Assembly: GCF_030408855.1 (NCBI RefSeq)
Contig: NZ_CP047358.1
Coordinates: forward strand, 1-64,000
Direction of reading: 5' to 3'
From: Corynebacterium glaucum
Lineage (GTDB): Bacteria; Actinomycetota; Actinomycetes; Mycobacteriales; Mycobacteriaceae
DNA: 64,000 nucleotides
Part shown: positions 49,148 through 57,525 of the stretch, piece by piece
Position numbering within the stretch: position 1 is the stretch's first letter
Layout: the number at the start of each line of letters is the position of its first letter
Made by a program: the position numbers and the translations under genes
Notes under the pieces: generated by a model
Told to the model about the DNA's origin: nothing
The model's input: the letters and a program-made list of their open reading frames with translations, nothing else
Databases searched by the model: none

Positions 49148-50389
49148 ATGTCCTACCGTCACCGGGTCATCGATTCCCAGCTTGACCAGCTCCTTCCTCA
49201 CGTAGCGGCAATCGCGATCGAGGGTCCAAAGGGCGTCGGCAAAACCGAAACGGCAAGCCGTCGCGCATCAACGGTGATGCAGTTGGACTCAGCCCAAGAT
49301 GCGGCCGCGATCGCTGCAGACCCAACGTTCACCAGCTTCCAAACCCCCCTGCTCATCGACGAGTGGCAAAAACAGCCTGAATCCTGGGATCAGGTGCGCC
49401 GTGCTGTAGATGCCGGAGCCAGCCCCGGTAGTTTTCTAATGACAGGCTCAGCGACACCGGTCGCTGGCGTGGATACACACAGCGGGGCAGCTCGGATCGT
49501 TTCGCTTCGAATGCGTCCAATGGCGTTGTTTGAGCGACGCGGCTGGGAACCAGCGATCAGCTTGACGGAACTGTTCGCCAGCTCGGCCGACGTGGCCGCC
49601 AGTACGGATAAGACTCTGAGCGATTATGTTGACGCGATTGCGAGCAGCGGATTTCCCGGGTTCTACGAGGCTCCGCCCGTCGCGCGGAACCAGCAACTCG
49701 ATTCCTACCTCGCACGCATTGTTGACCGCGACCTACCGGAGCAGGGATATTCTGCCCGCAACCCGGCGGCGCTGATGAACTGGCTGGCAGCCTACGCAGC
49801 AGCGAGTTCCACAACAACGAGCTACCAGGAAATCCTTGACGCTGCGACACCGGGCGAAGCCGACAAGCCGGCGAAAACCACCACAATTCAGTACCGGGAA
49901 AAACTCTCCCAAATCTGGATGCTCGATCCAGTTCCGGCGTGGGATCTACGGCGCTCACCGTTTGCCGGGTTGGCAAAATCCCCCAAGCACCAGCTTGCGG
50001 ATCCGGCGTTTGTTTTGCGGCTGCTCGATATCCCTGCCTCGAAATTGACCACTCGCTTCAACTACATGCTGGGACCGCTTTTCGAATCTCTGGCCACACT
50101 CAGCGTCAGAGCGGCGGTGCAAGCCGTCTTCGGAAGGGTGGGGCACTTTCGAACTATTAAGGGGGATCGAGAGATCGACCTCATCGCCCAGGATCAGGAC
50201 GGCAGCATCATCGCCATAGAGGTCAAGCTCACGGCAAACGTCACTGACGAGGACGTTCGGCACTTGACCTGGTTTCGCGACCAAATCCCCGATGATGTCG
50301 CCGACCTCGTAGTCCTGAACACCGGAACCCGCGCATACCGCAGGCCGGATGGAGTTGCCGTCATTCCGCTTGGGCTCCTCGGCGAGTAG
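49148..50389 (+). CDS. AAA ATPase with DUF4143 domain
   Basis: The 413-residue protein has an N-terminal AAA_14-type ATPase domain with Walker A EGPKGVGKT near residue 26 and Walker B LLIDEWQ near 77, and a sensor-like FLMTGSATP. The C-terminal DUF4143 domain ends in a restriction-endonuclease-like core, GDREIDLIAQDQDG-IIAIEVKL, matching a (D/E)xK nuclease fold. Members of this family are widespread, often in accessory or defence contexts; the function is unresolved. TATGGT ends 6 nt before the ATG, so the mRNA is probably leaderless. Confidence 0.85.
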   Translation: MSYRHRVIDSQLDQLLPHVAAIAIEGPKGVGKTETASRRASTVMQLDSAQDAAAIAADPTFTSFQTPLLIDEWQKQPESWDQVRRAVDAGASPGSFLMTGSATPVAGVDTHSGAARIVSLRMRPMALFERRGWEPAISLTELFASSADVAASTDKTLSDYVDAIASSGFPGFYEAPPVARNQQLDSYLARIVDRDLPEQGYSARNPAALMNWLAAYAAASSTTTSYQEILDAATPGEADKPAKTTTIQYREKLSQIWMLDPVPAWDLRRSPFAGLAKSPKHQLADPAFVLRLLDIPASKLTTRFNYMLGPLFESLATLSVRAAVQAVFGRVGHFRTIKGDREIDLIAQDQDGSIIAIEVKLTANVTDEDVRHLTWFRDQIPDDVADLVVLNTGTRAYRRPDGVAVIPLGLLGE

Positions 50390-50425
50390 GGCCCGGCCAA
50401 TACCCCGAGTAGTACCTTGGTGGGC

Positions 50426-51598
50426 ATGATCGAAGACACCATTTGGTGGCACGTGTACCCGCTCGGCGCGACCGGCGCCCCGATCCGCGACCGCGGCGAC
50501 AACCCAAACGACGCAGATCACCGCCTCCGCCAGCTCGAGCCGTGGTTGGACTACCTCATCGAACTTGGCTGCAACGGCCTCCTACTGGGCCCGATTTTTG
50601 AGTCGGTCGGGCACGGCTACGACACGCTCGACCACTACCGCATCGATTCCCGCTTAGGCGATGACGAAGACTTCGACCACTTGATCGCCGCCTGCAAGGA
50701 GCGCGGCATCAACGTGATGCTTGACGGCGTGTTCAACCACGTCGCGCGTACCCACCCGTGGGTTGCCGAAGGGCTTGCCGGCGACACCGACTGGGAAGGC
50801 CACGGCGAGCTTGCCACCCTGCACCACGGAGATGAGCAGGTGAAACAGGCAGTCACGGGCATCATGCTGCACTGGCTGCGTCGCGGGATCGCCGGGTGGC
50901 GCCTCGACGTGGCGTATTCGGTACCCCCGGAGTTCTGGCGCGACGTGCTCGCCCGCGTCCGCGAGGAGTTCCCCGACGCGCTCATCCTCGGCGAGGTCAT
51001 CCACGGCGACTACGCCGAGATCGCGCAGGCTGGCACCTTGGATTCAGTCACCCAGTACGAGCTGTGGAAGGGGATTTGGAGCTCGCTTCACGACGAAAAC
51101 TTCTGGGAACTCGATCACGCGCTGGCGCGCCACCAAGCAATCGCGTCGAAGACACTGCCTAACACCTTCATCGGCAACCACGACGTCGACCGGATCGCCT
51201 CCAAGGTGGGCCAGGACAGGGCAATTCTCGCGCTTGCCATCCTCATGAGCGTGGCCGGCATGCCGAGTATTTACTACGGCGATGAGCAAGGGTTTGAGGG
51301 GTTGCGCACCGAGGGCTTTAGTGCCGACGACAGCGTGCGTCCCGCGTTGCCCGCCTCACCGAAAGAGCTCTCCCCATTGGGCAACTGGATCTACGTCGAG
51401 CACCAAAAGCTGATCGGGGTGCGCCGGCGCAACCGGTGGCTTACCCGCGCCACGACGGAGGTTCTGGACAAGACAAACGAGACGATCTCGTTCCGCTCCT
51501 TCAGCGACGACGGTGAGCTGCAGCTCGACGCGTGGGTGCAGCCAAAACCTGGCGTGCGGATCCACGCCGGGGGCGAGACGCTTTACGAGTGGTCTTAG
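50426..51598 (+). CDS. GH13 alpha-amylase-family protein
   Basis: The 390-residue enzyme shows the four GH13 regions: DGVFNHV (I), GWRLDVAYS (II, nucleophile Asp), ILGEVIHGD (III, acid/base Glu) and FIGNHDVDR (IV, Asp). All three catalytic acids are present. The protein is short, so domain B and the C-terminal domain are reduced. There is no signal peptide, so it acts in the cytosol on alpha-glucans or maltodextrins. The start ATG 50426 lies 7 nt after TACCTT (50413-50418). Its end overlaps the next gene's end by 4 bp (convergent). Confidence 0.92.
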   Translation: MIEDTIWWHVYPLGATGAPIRDRGDNPNDADHRLRQLEPWLDYLIELGCNGLLLGPIFESVGHGYDTLDHYRIDSRLGDDEDFDHLIAACKERGINVMLDGVFNHVARTHPWVAEGLAGDTDWEGHGELATLHHGDEQVKQAVTGIMLHWLRRGIAGWRLDVAYSVPPEFWRDVLARVREEFPDALILGEVIHGDYAEIAQAGTLDSVTQYELWKGIWSSLHDENFWELDHALARHQAIASKTLPNTFIGNHDVDRIASKVGQDRAILALAILMSVAGMPSIYYGDEQGFEGLRTEGFSADDSVRPALPASPKELSPLGNWIYVEHQKLIGVRRRNRWLTRATTEVLDKTNETISFRSFSDDGELQLDAWVQPKPGVRIHAGGETLYEWS

Positions 51599-52161
51599 GC
51601 GTTAATGCCAGGGACCTTGATGTTGAAGGAGTCGAGGATCCCGGCGAGCGCCTGGCGAACGAGTTCTAACACATCCGGCAAAACGACCGAGCCCATGTCC
51701 GCAACCGGCAGTTCAAAGGACGGCGAGTTTGCTGGCGCGAGGTTGAGCAGCACCGGGGCTTGACCCTGTTGCGCATTCCCGGGCTGCGAAGGCACCGGCT
51801 GCGCTGGCGCTGGCTGGTTGGGAGCTGGCTGGCTTGGTGCCGGCGCAGGTGCCTGCTGCTGTGCCGGCGCAGCACCGCCGCCCTTGAGGCCGCAGCGGGT
51901 GGCGGCTTCGTCGACACGCGCAAGCGCTGCGAGGATCTGCGGGCCGCGCGGATCGAAGCGGGCCACCATCTGGGCTTGGGCAACCTTGTTGTAGTAGTCT
52001 GCCTCGTCGGTCCAGTAGCGCTGGGCCTGTTCGCAGGAGATCGGGCCGGACGGCAGCGCGGCAAGCGCGTCGTCGACGATATCGGCAGAGGCGGTGGGGG
52101 AAGCGATGAGCGTACCGGCGACAAGCGCGGACGCAGCGAATGCGCGGATCTTCATGCGCAT
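51595..52161 (-). CDS. Secreted protein with Pro/Gln/Ala-rich linker
   Basis: From ATG 52161 (or 52155, two codons on) the protein has about 188 residues with a signal peptide ending TASA. A helical domain with two Cys (SCEQAQRYW and ATRCGLK, likely disulphide) follows, then a PAPSQPAPNQPAPAQPVP linker of about 40 residues, and a C-terminal hydrophobic tail. Family not recognised. It starts 4 bp after the stop of the M20 peptidase gene and is probably co-transcribed with it. Confidence 0.65.
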   Translation of the reverse strand: MRMKIRAFAASALVAGTLIASPTASADIVDDALAALPSGPISCEQAQRYWTDEADYYNKVAQAQMVARFDPRGPQILAALARVDEAATRCGLKGGGAAPAQQQAPAPAPSQPAPNQPAPAQPVPSQPGNAQQGQAPVLLNLAPANSPSFELPVADMGSVVLPDVLELVRQALAGILDSFNIKVPGINA

Positions 52162-52165
52162 GACC

Positions 52166-53530
52166 CTACGCGCCGACGAAGCGGCGCACCAGTGCGCGAT
52201 AGGCATCCGCGGTGAGCTTGACGTCCTCCACCTCAACGTATTCGTCATGAGTGTGCAGCAGATCGAGCACGCTGCCCAGCGTCTGATTGCGGCCGTGCAG
52301 CGCAAACCCGTAGCCCGCCCCACCTTTGCGGCGGCCAAAGCGCAGGTCCGAACCACCCGCAGCCAGGGTAGGCACAACGGGGACACCTGGGAAGAACTCG
52401 TCGAAGGTGGCCAAAATCGCATCGTACAGCGGGCCGGAGGTGGGGGAGACGGTGGCATCTTCGGTGATCAGGTGGGTGATCTCAACCTCGTCAGCGAGAT
52501 CTCCGAGCGCCTCGCGCAACAGCGCGTCGATGTCCGCTTGAGTCTGGCCGGGCAGCGGACGGCAGTCCATTTCGAGCCAGGCCGTCGACGGCAAGACGTT
52601 GATCGCCTGACCGGCTCGCAGCACGGTGGGCGCGATCGTCAAGTGGCTCATGGCGTGGGAATAGCGCTTCAGGGGCCCGAGGGCGTCGTACGAGGAACCG
52701 TCGAGAAGCGATTGTTCCGTGACTGGATCGAACTTGAAGGCCCGCACGTAGCCGGGCCACGGCTCGTCGCGGCTGACGTTGGGCTCGATGGCGGCGATGC
52801 GTCGCGCGACCTCGGCGATCTTGGCCACCGCGAGGTTACGCCCGTGTGGCGCGGAACCGTGGCCGGCGTCGCCGTGCACCGTTAGGCGGCGCTGGCCTGC
52901 GCCTTTCTCGCCGACGACGACGATGAGCGCATCGGAACCGTCCGTCACCGGCAGATGGGATCCGCCCTCCTCGCTCAGGCAGTTCTTCCACGAGAACGCA
53001 TCGGGGGCGTGCTCAGCGAGCCAACCAGCGCCGAGCCCGCCACGAGCCTCCTCGTCCGCGCAGCCGACAAAGGTCAGCGTGCCGCGCGGGGCCACTCCGG
53101 AGGAGGAGACATCACGTACGGCCGCGGCCATGGCGGCGGTGATGTAGAGCATGTCGGTCGCCCCGCGTCCGTAGATGCGCCCGCCGTCCTCCTCGGCACC
53201 GAAAGGGTCGCGGGTCCACTTCGCCTCATCCACCGGCACGACATCGGTGTGGCCGAGCAGGGTGAGCGGCTCAGCGTCCGGGTCGGTGCCCTCGATGGTG
53301 AAAGCGACGGAGACGCGGCCCGGGTGCGGCTCGAAGCGCTGTACTTTTACCGGAAGCGCGGTATCACCGACCTCAGCGAAGAATGCCTCCAACGTGTCTG
53401 CGCTGCGGGCTTCCTGGCCGGAATCCGGCGTGAGGTCGTTCACGCACGCGTTGCGGATCAGGTCTTTGAGCAGCGTAATCGTCGCAGAGGCAACGGAGCT
53501 TCGGGCATCAGAGGCGGAGCGAGAGTCCAT
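52166..53530 (-). CDS. M20-family metallopeptidase
   Basis: The 454-residue cytosolic protein has the di-zinc site of M20 peptidases: His and Asp in LLGHTDVVPVD, Asp in YGRGATDM, Glu-Glu in CADEEARGG, and a late His in GFALHGRNQ. A dimerisation domain lies in the middle. Such enzymes are dipeptidases or amino-acylases; the substrate is unknown. The gene is divergent from a TetR gene, with 114 bp between starts. Confidence 0.9.
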   Translation of the reverse strand: MDSRSASDARSSVASATITLLKDLIRNACVNDLTPDSGQEARSADTLEAFFAEVGDTALPVKVQRFEPHPGRVSVAFTIEGTDPDAEPLTLLGHTDVVPVDEAKWTRDPFGAEEDGGRIYGRGATDMLYITAAMAAAVRDVSSSGVAPRGTLTFVGCADEEARGGLGAGWLAEHAPDAFSWKNCLSEEGGSHLPVTDGSDALIVVVGEKGAGQRRLTVHGDAGHGSAPHGRNLAVAKIAEVARRIAAIEPNVSRDEPWPGYVRAFKFDPVTEQSLLDGSSYDALGPLKRYSHAMSHLTIAPTVLRAGQAINVLPSTAWLEMDCRPLPGQTQADIDALLREALGDLADEVEITHLITEDATVSPTSGPLYDAILATFDEFFPGVPVVPTLAAGGSDLRFGRRKGGAGYGFALHGRNQTLGSVLDLLHTHDEYVEVEDVKLTADAYRALVRRFVGA

Positions 53531-53580
53531 GCGAATCGATAATAGCTACAACTTGTCGCAGCGCTTCCGGCTCTATGGCA

Positions 53581-53617
53581 TGATTTGCAGTGATTTGCAT
53601 ACTCGGTGGCGTATATA
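53581..53617 (+). promoter_or_regulatory. Operator and promoter region of the TetR gene
   Basis: TGATTTGCA occurs twice, at 53581-53589 and 53591-53599, a 10-bp period (one turn). TATATA at 53612-53617 is the likely -10. The repeats lie between the divergent M20 and TetR genes and could be the site of the TetR protein. Confidence 0.5.
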
Positions 53618-53644
53618 GCCTCTCTTCGCGGAAGGACTGTACCT

Positions 53645-54244
53645 ATCGCACGTCGTGAAACAAGCATTGACCCGCGCGCAATTCGCACCCGCGAAGCGCT
53701 GGTCAGCGCCACAATTGACTTGCTGGCCACGCAGCCGGCCAACGAGCTCTCCGTCACCGCCATCGTGCGCGTCGCCGGGGTCAGCCGCCAGGTGTTCTAC
53801 GAGCACTTCACCGACCGAGACGCGGTGGTGCTGGCTGCCGGTCGGGCGATCTTTGAGCCCGCCTACACCGAGTTCATCACCACGTTCACCCCGGACACCA
53901 CCTACCCGGAGCAGGTGACCAAGCTTTTCGCTCGCATGGGTGAGCACGGAGCAACCGTGCGCACGCTGCTGGATTCCGCCGCGCAAGGCAAGCTCAATCA
54001 CTTCGCGGTGGACATCCTCTACGGCCCAATCCGTACTGAGCTAGAGGTCCACCTCAAAGCCGCGAACGTGGACGTCGATGCCGGGATGATGGATGATACG
54101 GCGCATTTCCTTGCTGCCGGCACGCAGGAGGTCTTCGCCCGCGGACTTTCCGAGGGCACAGAGCCGGACGAGGTTGCGCGCCGCATCGAGGACGTGCGCC
54201 GCACACTCGGCGCGTTCTCGATGGGCGAGTCCGTCACCGACTAG
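53645..54244 (+). CDS. TetR-family regulator, apparent ATC start
   Basis: The helix-turn-helix (about 20-60: LSVTAIVRVAGVSRQVFYEHFTDRD) is clear, with a C-terminal ligand domain. The frame opens upstream at GTG 53606, but that codon lies before the probable -10 (TATATA 53612-53617). A Shine-Dalgarno, GGAAGGA (53630-53636), is 8 nt before ATC 53645, and from there the protein starts (M)ARRETSIDPRAIRTREAL, a usual TetR beginning. No ATG, GTG or TTG lies near that spacing. From ATC it has 199 residues. It probably regulates the divergent M20 peptidase operon. Confidence 0.8.
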   Translation: MARRETSIDPRAIRTREALVSATIDLLATQPANELSVTAIVRVAGVSRQVFYEHFTDRDAVVLAAGRAIFEPAYTEFITTFTPDTTYPEQVTKLFARMGEHGATVRTLLDSAAQGKLNHFAVDILYGPIRTELEVHLKAANVDVDAGMMDDTAHFLAAGTQEVFARGLSEGTEPDEVARRIEDVRRTLGAFSMGESVTD

Positions 54245-54255
54245 TGCCGCAACCG

Positions 54256-54314
54256 CCGCTAACGCCGCTAGAGCAGCTAGCGCCGCTAACGCCGCTAGAG
54301 CAGCTAGCGCCGCT
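54256..54314 (+). repeat. Tandem 27-bp repeat between convergent genes
   Basis: The unit CCGCTAACGCCGCTAGAGCA plus GCTAGCG occurs at 54256-54282 and again at 54283-54309, followed by a partial unit. It lies between the TetR stop and the stop of the lipoprotein gene. It is also internally repetitive (GCCGCTA, GCAGCTAG). Confidence 0.85.
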
Positions 54315-55089
54315 AGAGCTGCGCGAGCATCTCGGTCAGCGCATCAATCGCGTCGATGGTGTCTTGGAACGAGCCGTCCTCGCTCACCGCGCCAACCGAG
54401 ATGCCGTAAAGCTGCCCGTCAATCTCGCCGAAACCCATCTGCCGCGACTGCCAGGAGCCGTCCTCGTCAATGTCGCCCCAGCCGCCCTTGATCGGAATGT
54501 TCAACTCGCCGAGGCCCCACGCCTGCTCGTCGGCAATGTTGCGCATGTGCCGGATGACCTGGCTGGACTTCACGTCCGGGCGCTGCGAAAGCCCGTAGGC
54601 GTAGCGCGCCTGCGCGGCAAAGGGCCACGGCGTGCGGCCCCACGCGATGTCCACGCGCCCGCCTATCTCGTCGTGCACCAGCTCCTGCGCGCCGCCTGCG
54701 GCCTCGAGGCAGTACCACAAAGCGTCGGTCGCGTCGTTGTCGGAGATTTCAATCGAGGATTCAATCAAGTCCGCGATGTAGTCGTCGTCGTATTCGCAGT
54801 GCTCCTCGGCTGCGAACGCGATAGGCACTTTCACCGTCGACCACGCCGGCAGGGACCGGACTGAGCCGAAGTTGAGTTCGGACGTGCCGTCGTAAAGCGA
54901 AAGCCCCAGGCGGGTCGAAGTTTGCCGTTCGATGCGGGCGATCTCGCGGTCAAGTTTTTGCGTATCGATGCCCGCGTCAACTGGTGGTTTGGTCTCCGCT
55001 ACCACTACCGGCTCCGGCTCAGCATGCGTTGAGCATCCGCTGAGTATCCCCGCCAGCACCGCGATCGACACCACCCGTTTCGCATTCAC
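54313..55089 (-). CDS. Beta-lactamase-fold serine hydrolase lipoprotein
   Basis: The 258-residue protein has a lipoprotein signal with lipobox LSGC (Cys19). The fold of class A beta-lactamases is suggested by STVK in AWSTVKVPIAF, SDN in EISDNDAT, and KGG in NIPIKGGWG as the KTG equivalent. It is shorter than true class A enzymes and lacks an obvious ExxLN omega-loop Glu, so beta-lactam hydrolysis is doubtful; a DD-peptidase or esterase role is equally likely. It is anchored outside the membrane. Its start is only 20 bp from that of the divergent AMP nucleosidase gene. Confidence 0.8.
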   Translation of the reverse strand: MNAKRVVSIAVLAGILSGCSTHAEPEPVVVAETKPPVDAGIDTQKLDREIARIERQTSTRLGLSLYDGTSELNFGSVRSLPAWSTVKVPIAFAAEEHCEYDDDYIADLIESSIEISDNDATDALWYCLEAAGGAQELVHDEIGGRVDIAWGRTPWPFAAQARYAYGLSQRPDVKSSQVIRHMRNIADEQAWGLGELNIPIKGGWGDIDEDGSWQSRQMGFGEIDGQLYGISVGAVSEDGSFQDTIDAIDALTEMLAQL

Positions 55090-55109
55090 AGATCAGTATT
55101 CTAGGGTCT

Positions 55110-56504
55110 ATGCACCAGGTGGACACAGCAGCCCAGGCAGTCGAGGAACTTATCTCGCTTTACGACGGCGCGTGTGGTCGCGCGCGCGACGCAATCGCAA
55201 GCGGAAAGTACGAGTCCTACAGCAGCGTGGTCTACCCGAAGCTCTCAGTGCGCGTGACAGCGTGGCATCCGATCAACCGCTCCGAGCCATTCGGCTACGT
55301 GGACGAGGCCGGGGTCTACTCCGCGGTGCTGTCCCGCCCCGACCTCATGCGCCCATACCTCTTAGCTCAACTCGAGGCGCTGACCTCAAACTACGAGTGC
55401 GAGGTGTGGGTCGGGGAATCGGACGTGTGCATCCCGCCGGAGTACATCACCGGCATCGACGACCTGTCGGCTGTGCGCGGCTCCAACACCCCGCACGTGC
55501 CGCGCCCGACGCTGGACGAGGTTGACGATGCGATTGTCGACGGGCACTGGGACGCGTTCCACGGCGAAGAGAAACCGCTGTTCCAATTCGGGCCGCAGCG
55601 TTTTGATCTGGCGCTGGCCCGCCTAGAGCACTACACGGGCATTTCGCCGGAGTCGTTGCAGAAGTACATCCTGTTCACCAACTACGCCATGCACGTCACC
55701 GAATTCGTGCGCTTCGGGGTGCGCGAGCTTTCCAACCCGGATTCGCGCTACACCAGGCTGGTGCTGCCCTCGGGCGAGACGGTGTCGGACACCGTTGCGC
55801 TGGAGGACCTGGAGCTCGGCTCGAAGTTCCAGATGCCGCGCTATGACTTGGTCTGCGAAGGTGGCGACGGCATCACCATGATCAACATTGGTGTTGGGCC
55901 GTCGAACGCGAAGACGATTACGGATTGTCTGGCGGTGCTGCGCCCGGAGGCGTGGATCATGATCGGGCACTGTGCGGGCATGGACGCGCGCATGCGTATC
56001 GGCGACCTGATCTTGGGCAACGCCTACGAGCGTCGGGACCATGTGTTGGACGAGCACATCGGCCGTGACCAGCCGATCCCCGCCGTGCCCGAGATCCAGC
56101 GCACGCTGGAGAAGGCGGTGGAAAAGGTCTACGGCGATGAGACGTCGCTGATGCGCACCGGCACCGTGCTGTCGACGGGGGATAGGAACTGGGAGTGGAA
56201 GTCCCCGCGCGACCTGTGGGATTGGCTGCGCGGCTCCACGGCGGTGGCGGTGGACATGGAGTCCTGCACGCTCGCGGCCAACGGATACCGCTACCGCGTT
56301 CCCTACGGCACGTTGCTCGCCGTGTCCGACCTGCCGCTGCACGCCGTGCCGAAGCTGCCCGCAGGCGCGCAGGCGTTTTACTCCAACTCGAAGGAGGCGC
56401 ACGTGATGTGCGCCGTGCGCGCGATGGAGCGCCTAGCCAGGAATCCGCGTCGGCTGCGCACCCGCAAGCTGCGCCGCACGATCGGCGAGGTTCCGTTCCG
56501 CTAG
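55110..56504 (+). CDS. amn: AMP nucleosidase
   Basis: The 464-residue protein is full length for Amn, which splits AMP into adenine and ribose 5-phosphate. It has the N-terminal AMP-nucleosidase-specific domain (to about 180) and a nucleoside-phosphorylase-fold catalytic domain. Motifs include INIGVGPSNAKTITD, IGHCAGMDARMRIGDLILG and AVDMESCTLAANG. TATTCT (55097-55102) ends 7 nt before the ATG, so the mRNA is probably leaderless. Confidence 0.94.
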   Translation: MHQVDTAAQAVEELISLYDGACGRARDAIASGKYESYSSVVYPKLSVRVTAWHPINRSEPFGYVDEAGVYSAVLSRPDLMRPYLLAQLEALTSNYECEVWVGESDVCIPPEYITGIDDLSAVRGSNTPHVPRPTLDEVDDAIVDGHWDAFHGEEKPLFQFGPQRFDLALARLEHYTGISPESLQKYILFTNYAMHVTEFVRFGVRELSNPDSRYTRLVLPSGETVSDTVALEDLELGSKFQMPRYDLVCEGGDGITMINIGVGPSNAKTITDCLAVLRPEAWIMIGHCAGMDARMRIGDLILGNAYERRDHVLDEHIGRDQPIPAVPEIQRTLEKAVEKVYGDETSLMRTGTVLSTGDRNWEWKSPRDLWDWLRGSTAVAVDMESCTLAANGYRYRVPYGTLLAVSDLPLHAVPKLPAGAQAFYSNSKEAHVMCAVRAMERLARNPRRLRTRKLRRTIGEVPFR

Positions 56505-56553
56505 GAGTGGCAATCCTGCGCAATCCGGCGCAAACGCACTACCCTGCGAAACG

Positions 56554-57525
56554 ATGGCCCAGCACACCTCCCCGGACAGGACGCAGACGCAGCCGCAGTT
56601 CGACGACCCCGCGATCGCGATTGCGCACCGTAGCGCCGTGCGCTCGATCGAGCGGGTGGTCTGTGAAACCGCGGTGCCGACGGACCCGTCGAAGGCGAAG
56701 CGCAACGTCCTTGCGCAGCTGGAACACCCCAAAGTGCTGATTGTCACCGGCGCGGGCATGTCCACCGAATCGGGCATCCCGGATTACCGCTCGAAGAACG
56801 GCCGCCTGACCAAGGGCCGCCCCATGACGTTCCAGGAGTTCGCGCACTCGCCGGAGCAGGTGCGCCGCTACTGGGCCCGCGCCTTTGTCGGCATTCGCTT
56901 CATGCGGGCGGCGCACCCGAACCGCGCACACTTCGCCCTGGTGGAGCTGGAGCGCGCCGGGCTGACCACCGGCATCGTCACCCAAAACGTCGACGGTCTG
57001 CACACCGAGGCCGGTTCCGCGAACGTCATTGCGTTGCACGGGGACATGGACCATGTGGTGTGCCTCGACTGCCACGCGTTGCATGAGCGATCGCTTATCG
57101 ACGCCCTGTTTGACGCCGCCAACCCCGACTTCTTCGAATCGGTGCGGGTCGAAGGATCCATGATCAACCCGGACGGAGACGTGGAGCTGCGCGATGCCGA
57201 TGTGCAGCGCTTCGAAATGGTCGCCTGCCCCGCCTGCGGCGGTGCGCGGTTGAAGCCGAACGTGGTCTACTTCGGCGAGAACGTGCCGAAGTCCCGCCGC
57301 GCGGAGGCGGACCGCTGGCTTGCGCAGTCCACCTCCGTCATCGCGATTGGCACGAGCCTGGCGGTGATGAGCGGGTACAAGTTCGTGCTCGATGCCAAGC
57401 GCCAGGGCAAGCCGGTCGCGGTAATCAACGGGGGACCCGGCCGGGCGGACACCAAGGCGGACACTGTCTGGCGCACCAATGTGGGTGACGCGCTGGATCA
57501 AGTCCTCGACGGGCTGGGCCTATGA
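56554..57525 (+). CDS. Sir2-family NAD-dependent protein deacylase
   Basis: The 323-residue sirtuin has the NAD-binding motif GAGMSTESGIPDYRSKNG, TQNVDGLH, a catalytic His in ALHGDMDHV, and zinc Cys pairs CLDC and CPAC. The C-terminal part has GTSLAVMSGYKF and NGGPGRAD. The extra N-terminal 50 residues are variable. Two residues replace the usual Ala-Gly of class II/III members, so the acyl preference is unclear. TACCCT at 56540-56545 ends 8 nt before the ATG. The next gene overlaps by 4 bp. Confidence 0.93.
   Translation: MAQHTSPDRTQTQPQFDDPAIAIAHRSAVRSIERVVCETAVPTDPSKAKRNVLAQLEHPKVLIVTGAGMSTESGIPDYRSKNGRLTKGRPMTFQEFAHSPEQVRRYWARAFVGIRFMRAAHPNRAHFALVELERAGLTTGIVTQNVDGLHTEAGSANVIALHGDMDHVVCLDCHALHERSLIDALFDAANPDFFESVRVEGSMINPDGDVELRDADVQRFEMVACPACGGARLKPNVVYFGENVPKSRRAEADRWLAQSTSVIAIGTSLAVMSGYKFVLDAKRQGKPVAVINGGPGRADTKADTVWRTNVGDALDQVLDGLGL

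Noticed and set aside
54256..54314. CRISPR array
   Set aside because: Units are directly adjacent with no spacers, and no cas genes are in the window.
54313..55089. Calling the lipoprotein a beta-lactamase resistance gene
   Set aside because: It has the SxxK, SDN and KGG motifs of the fold but no clear omega-loop Glu, so resistance cannot be claimed.
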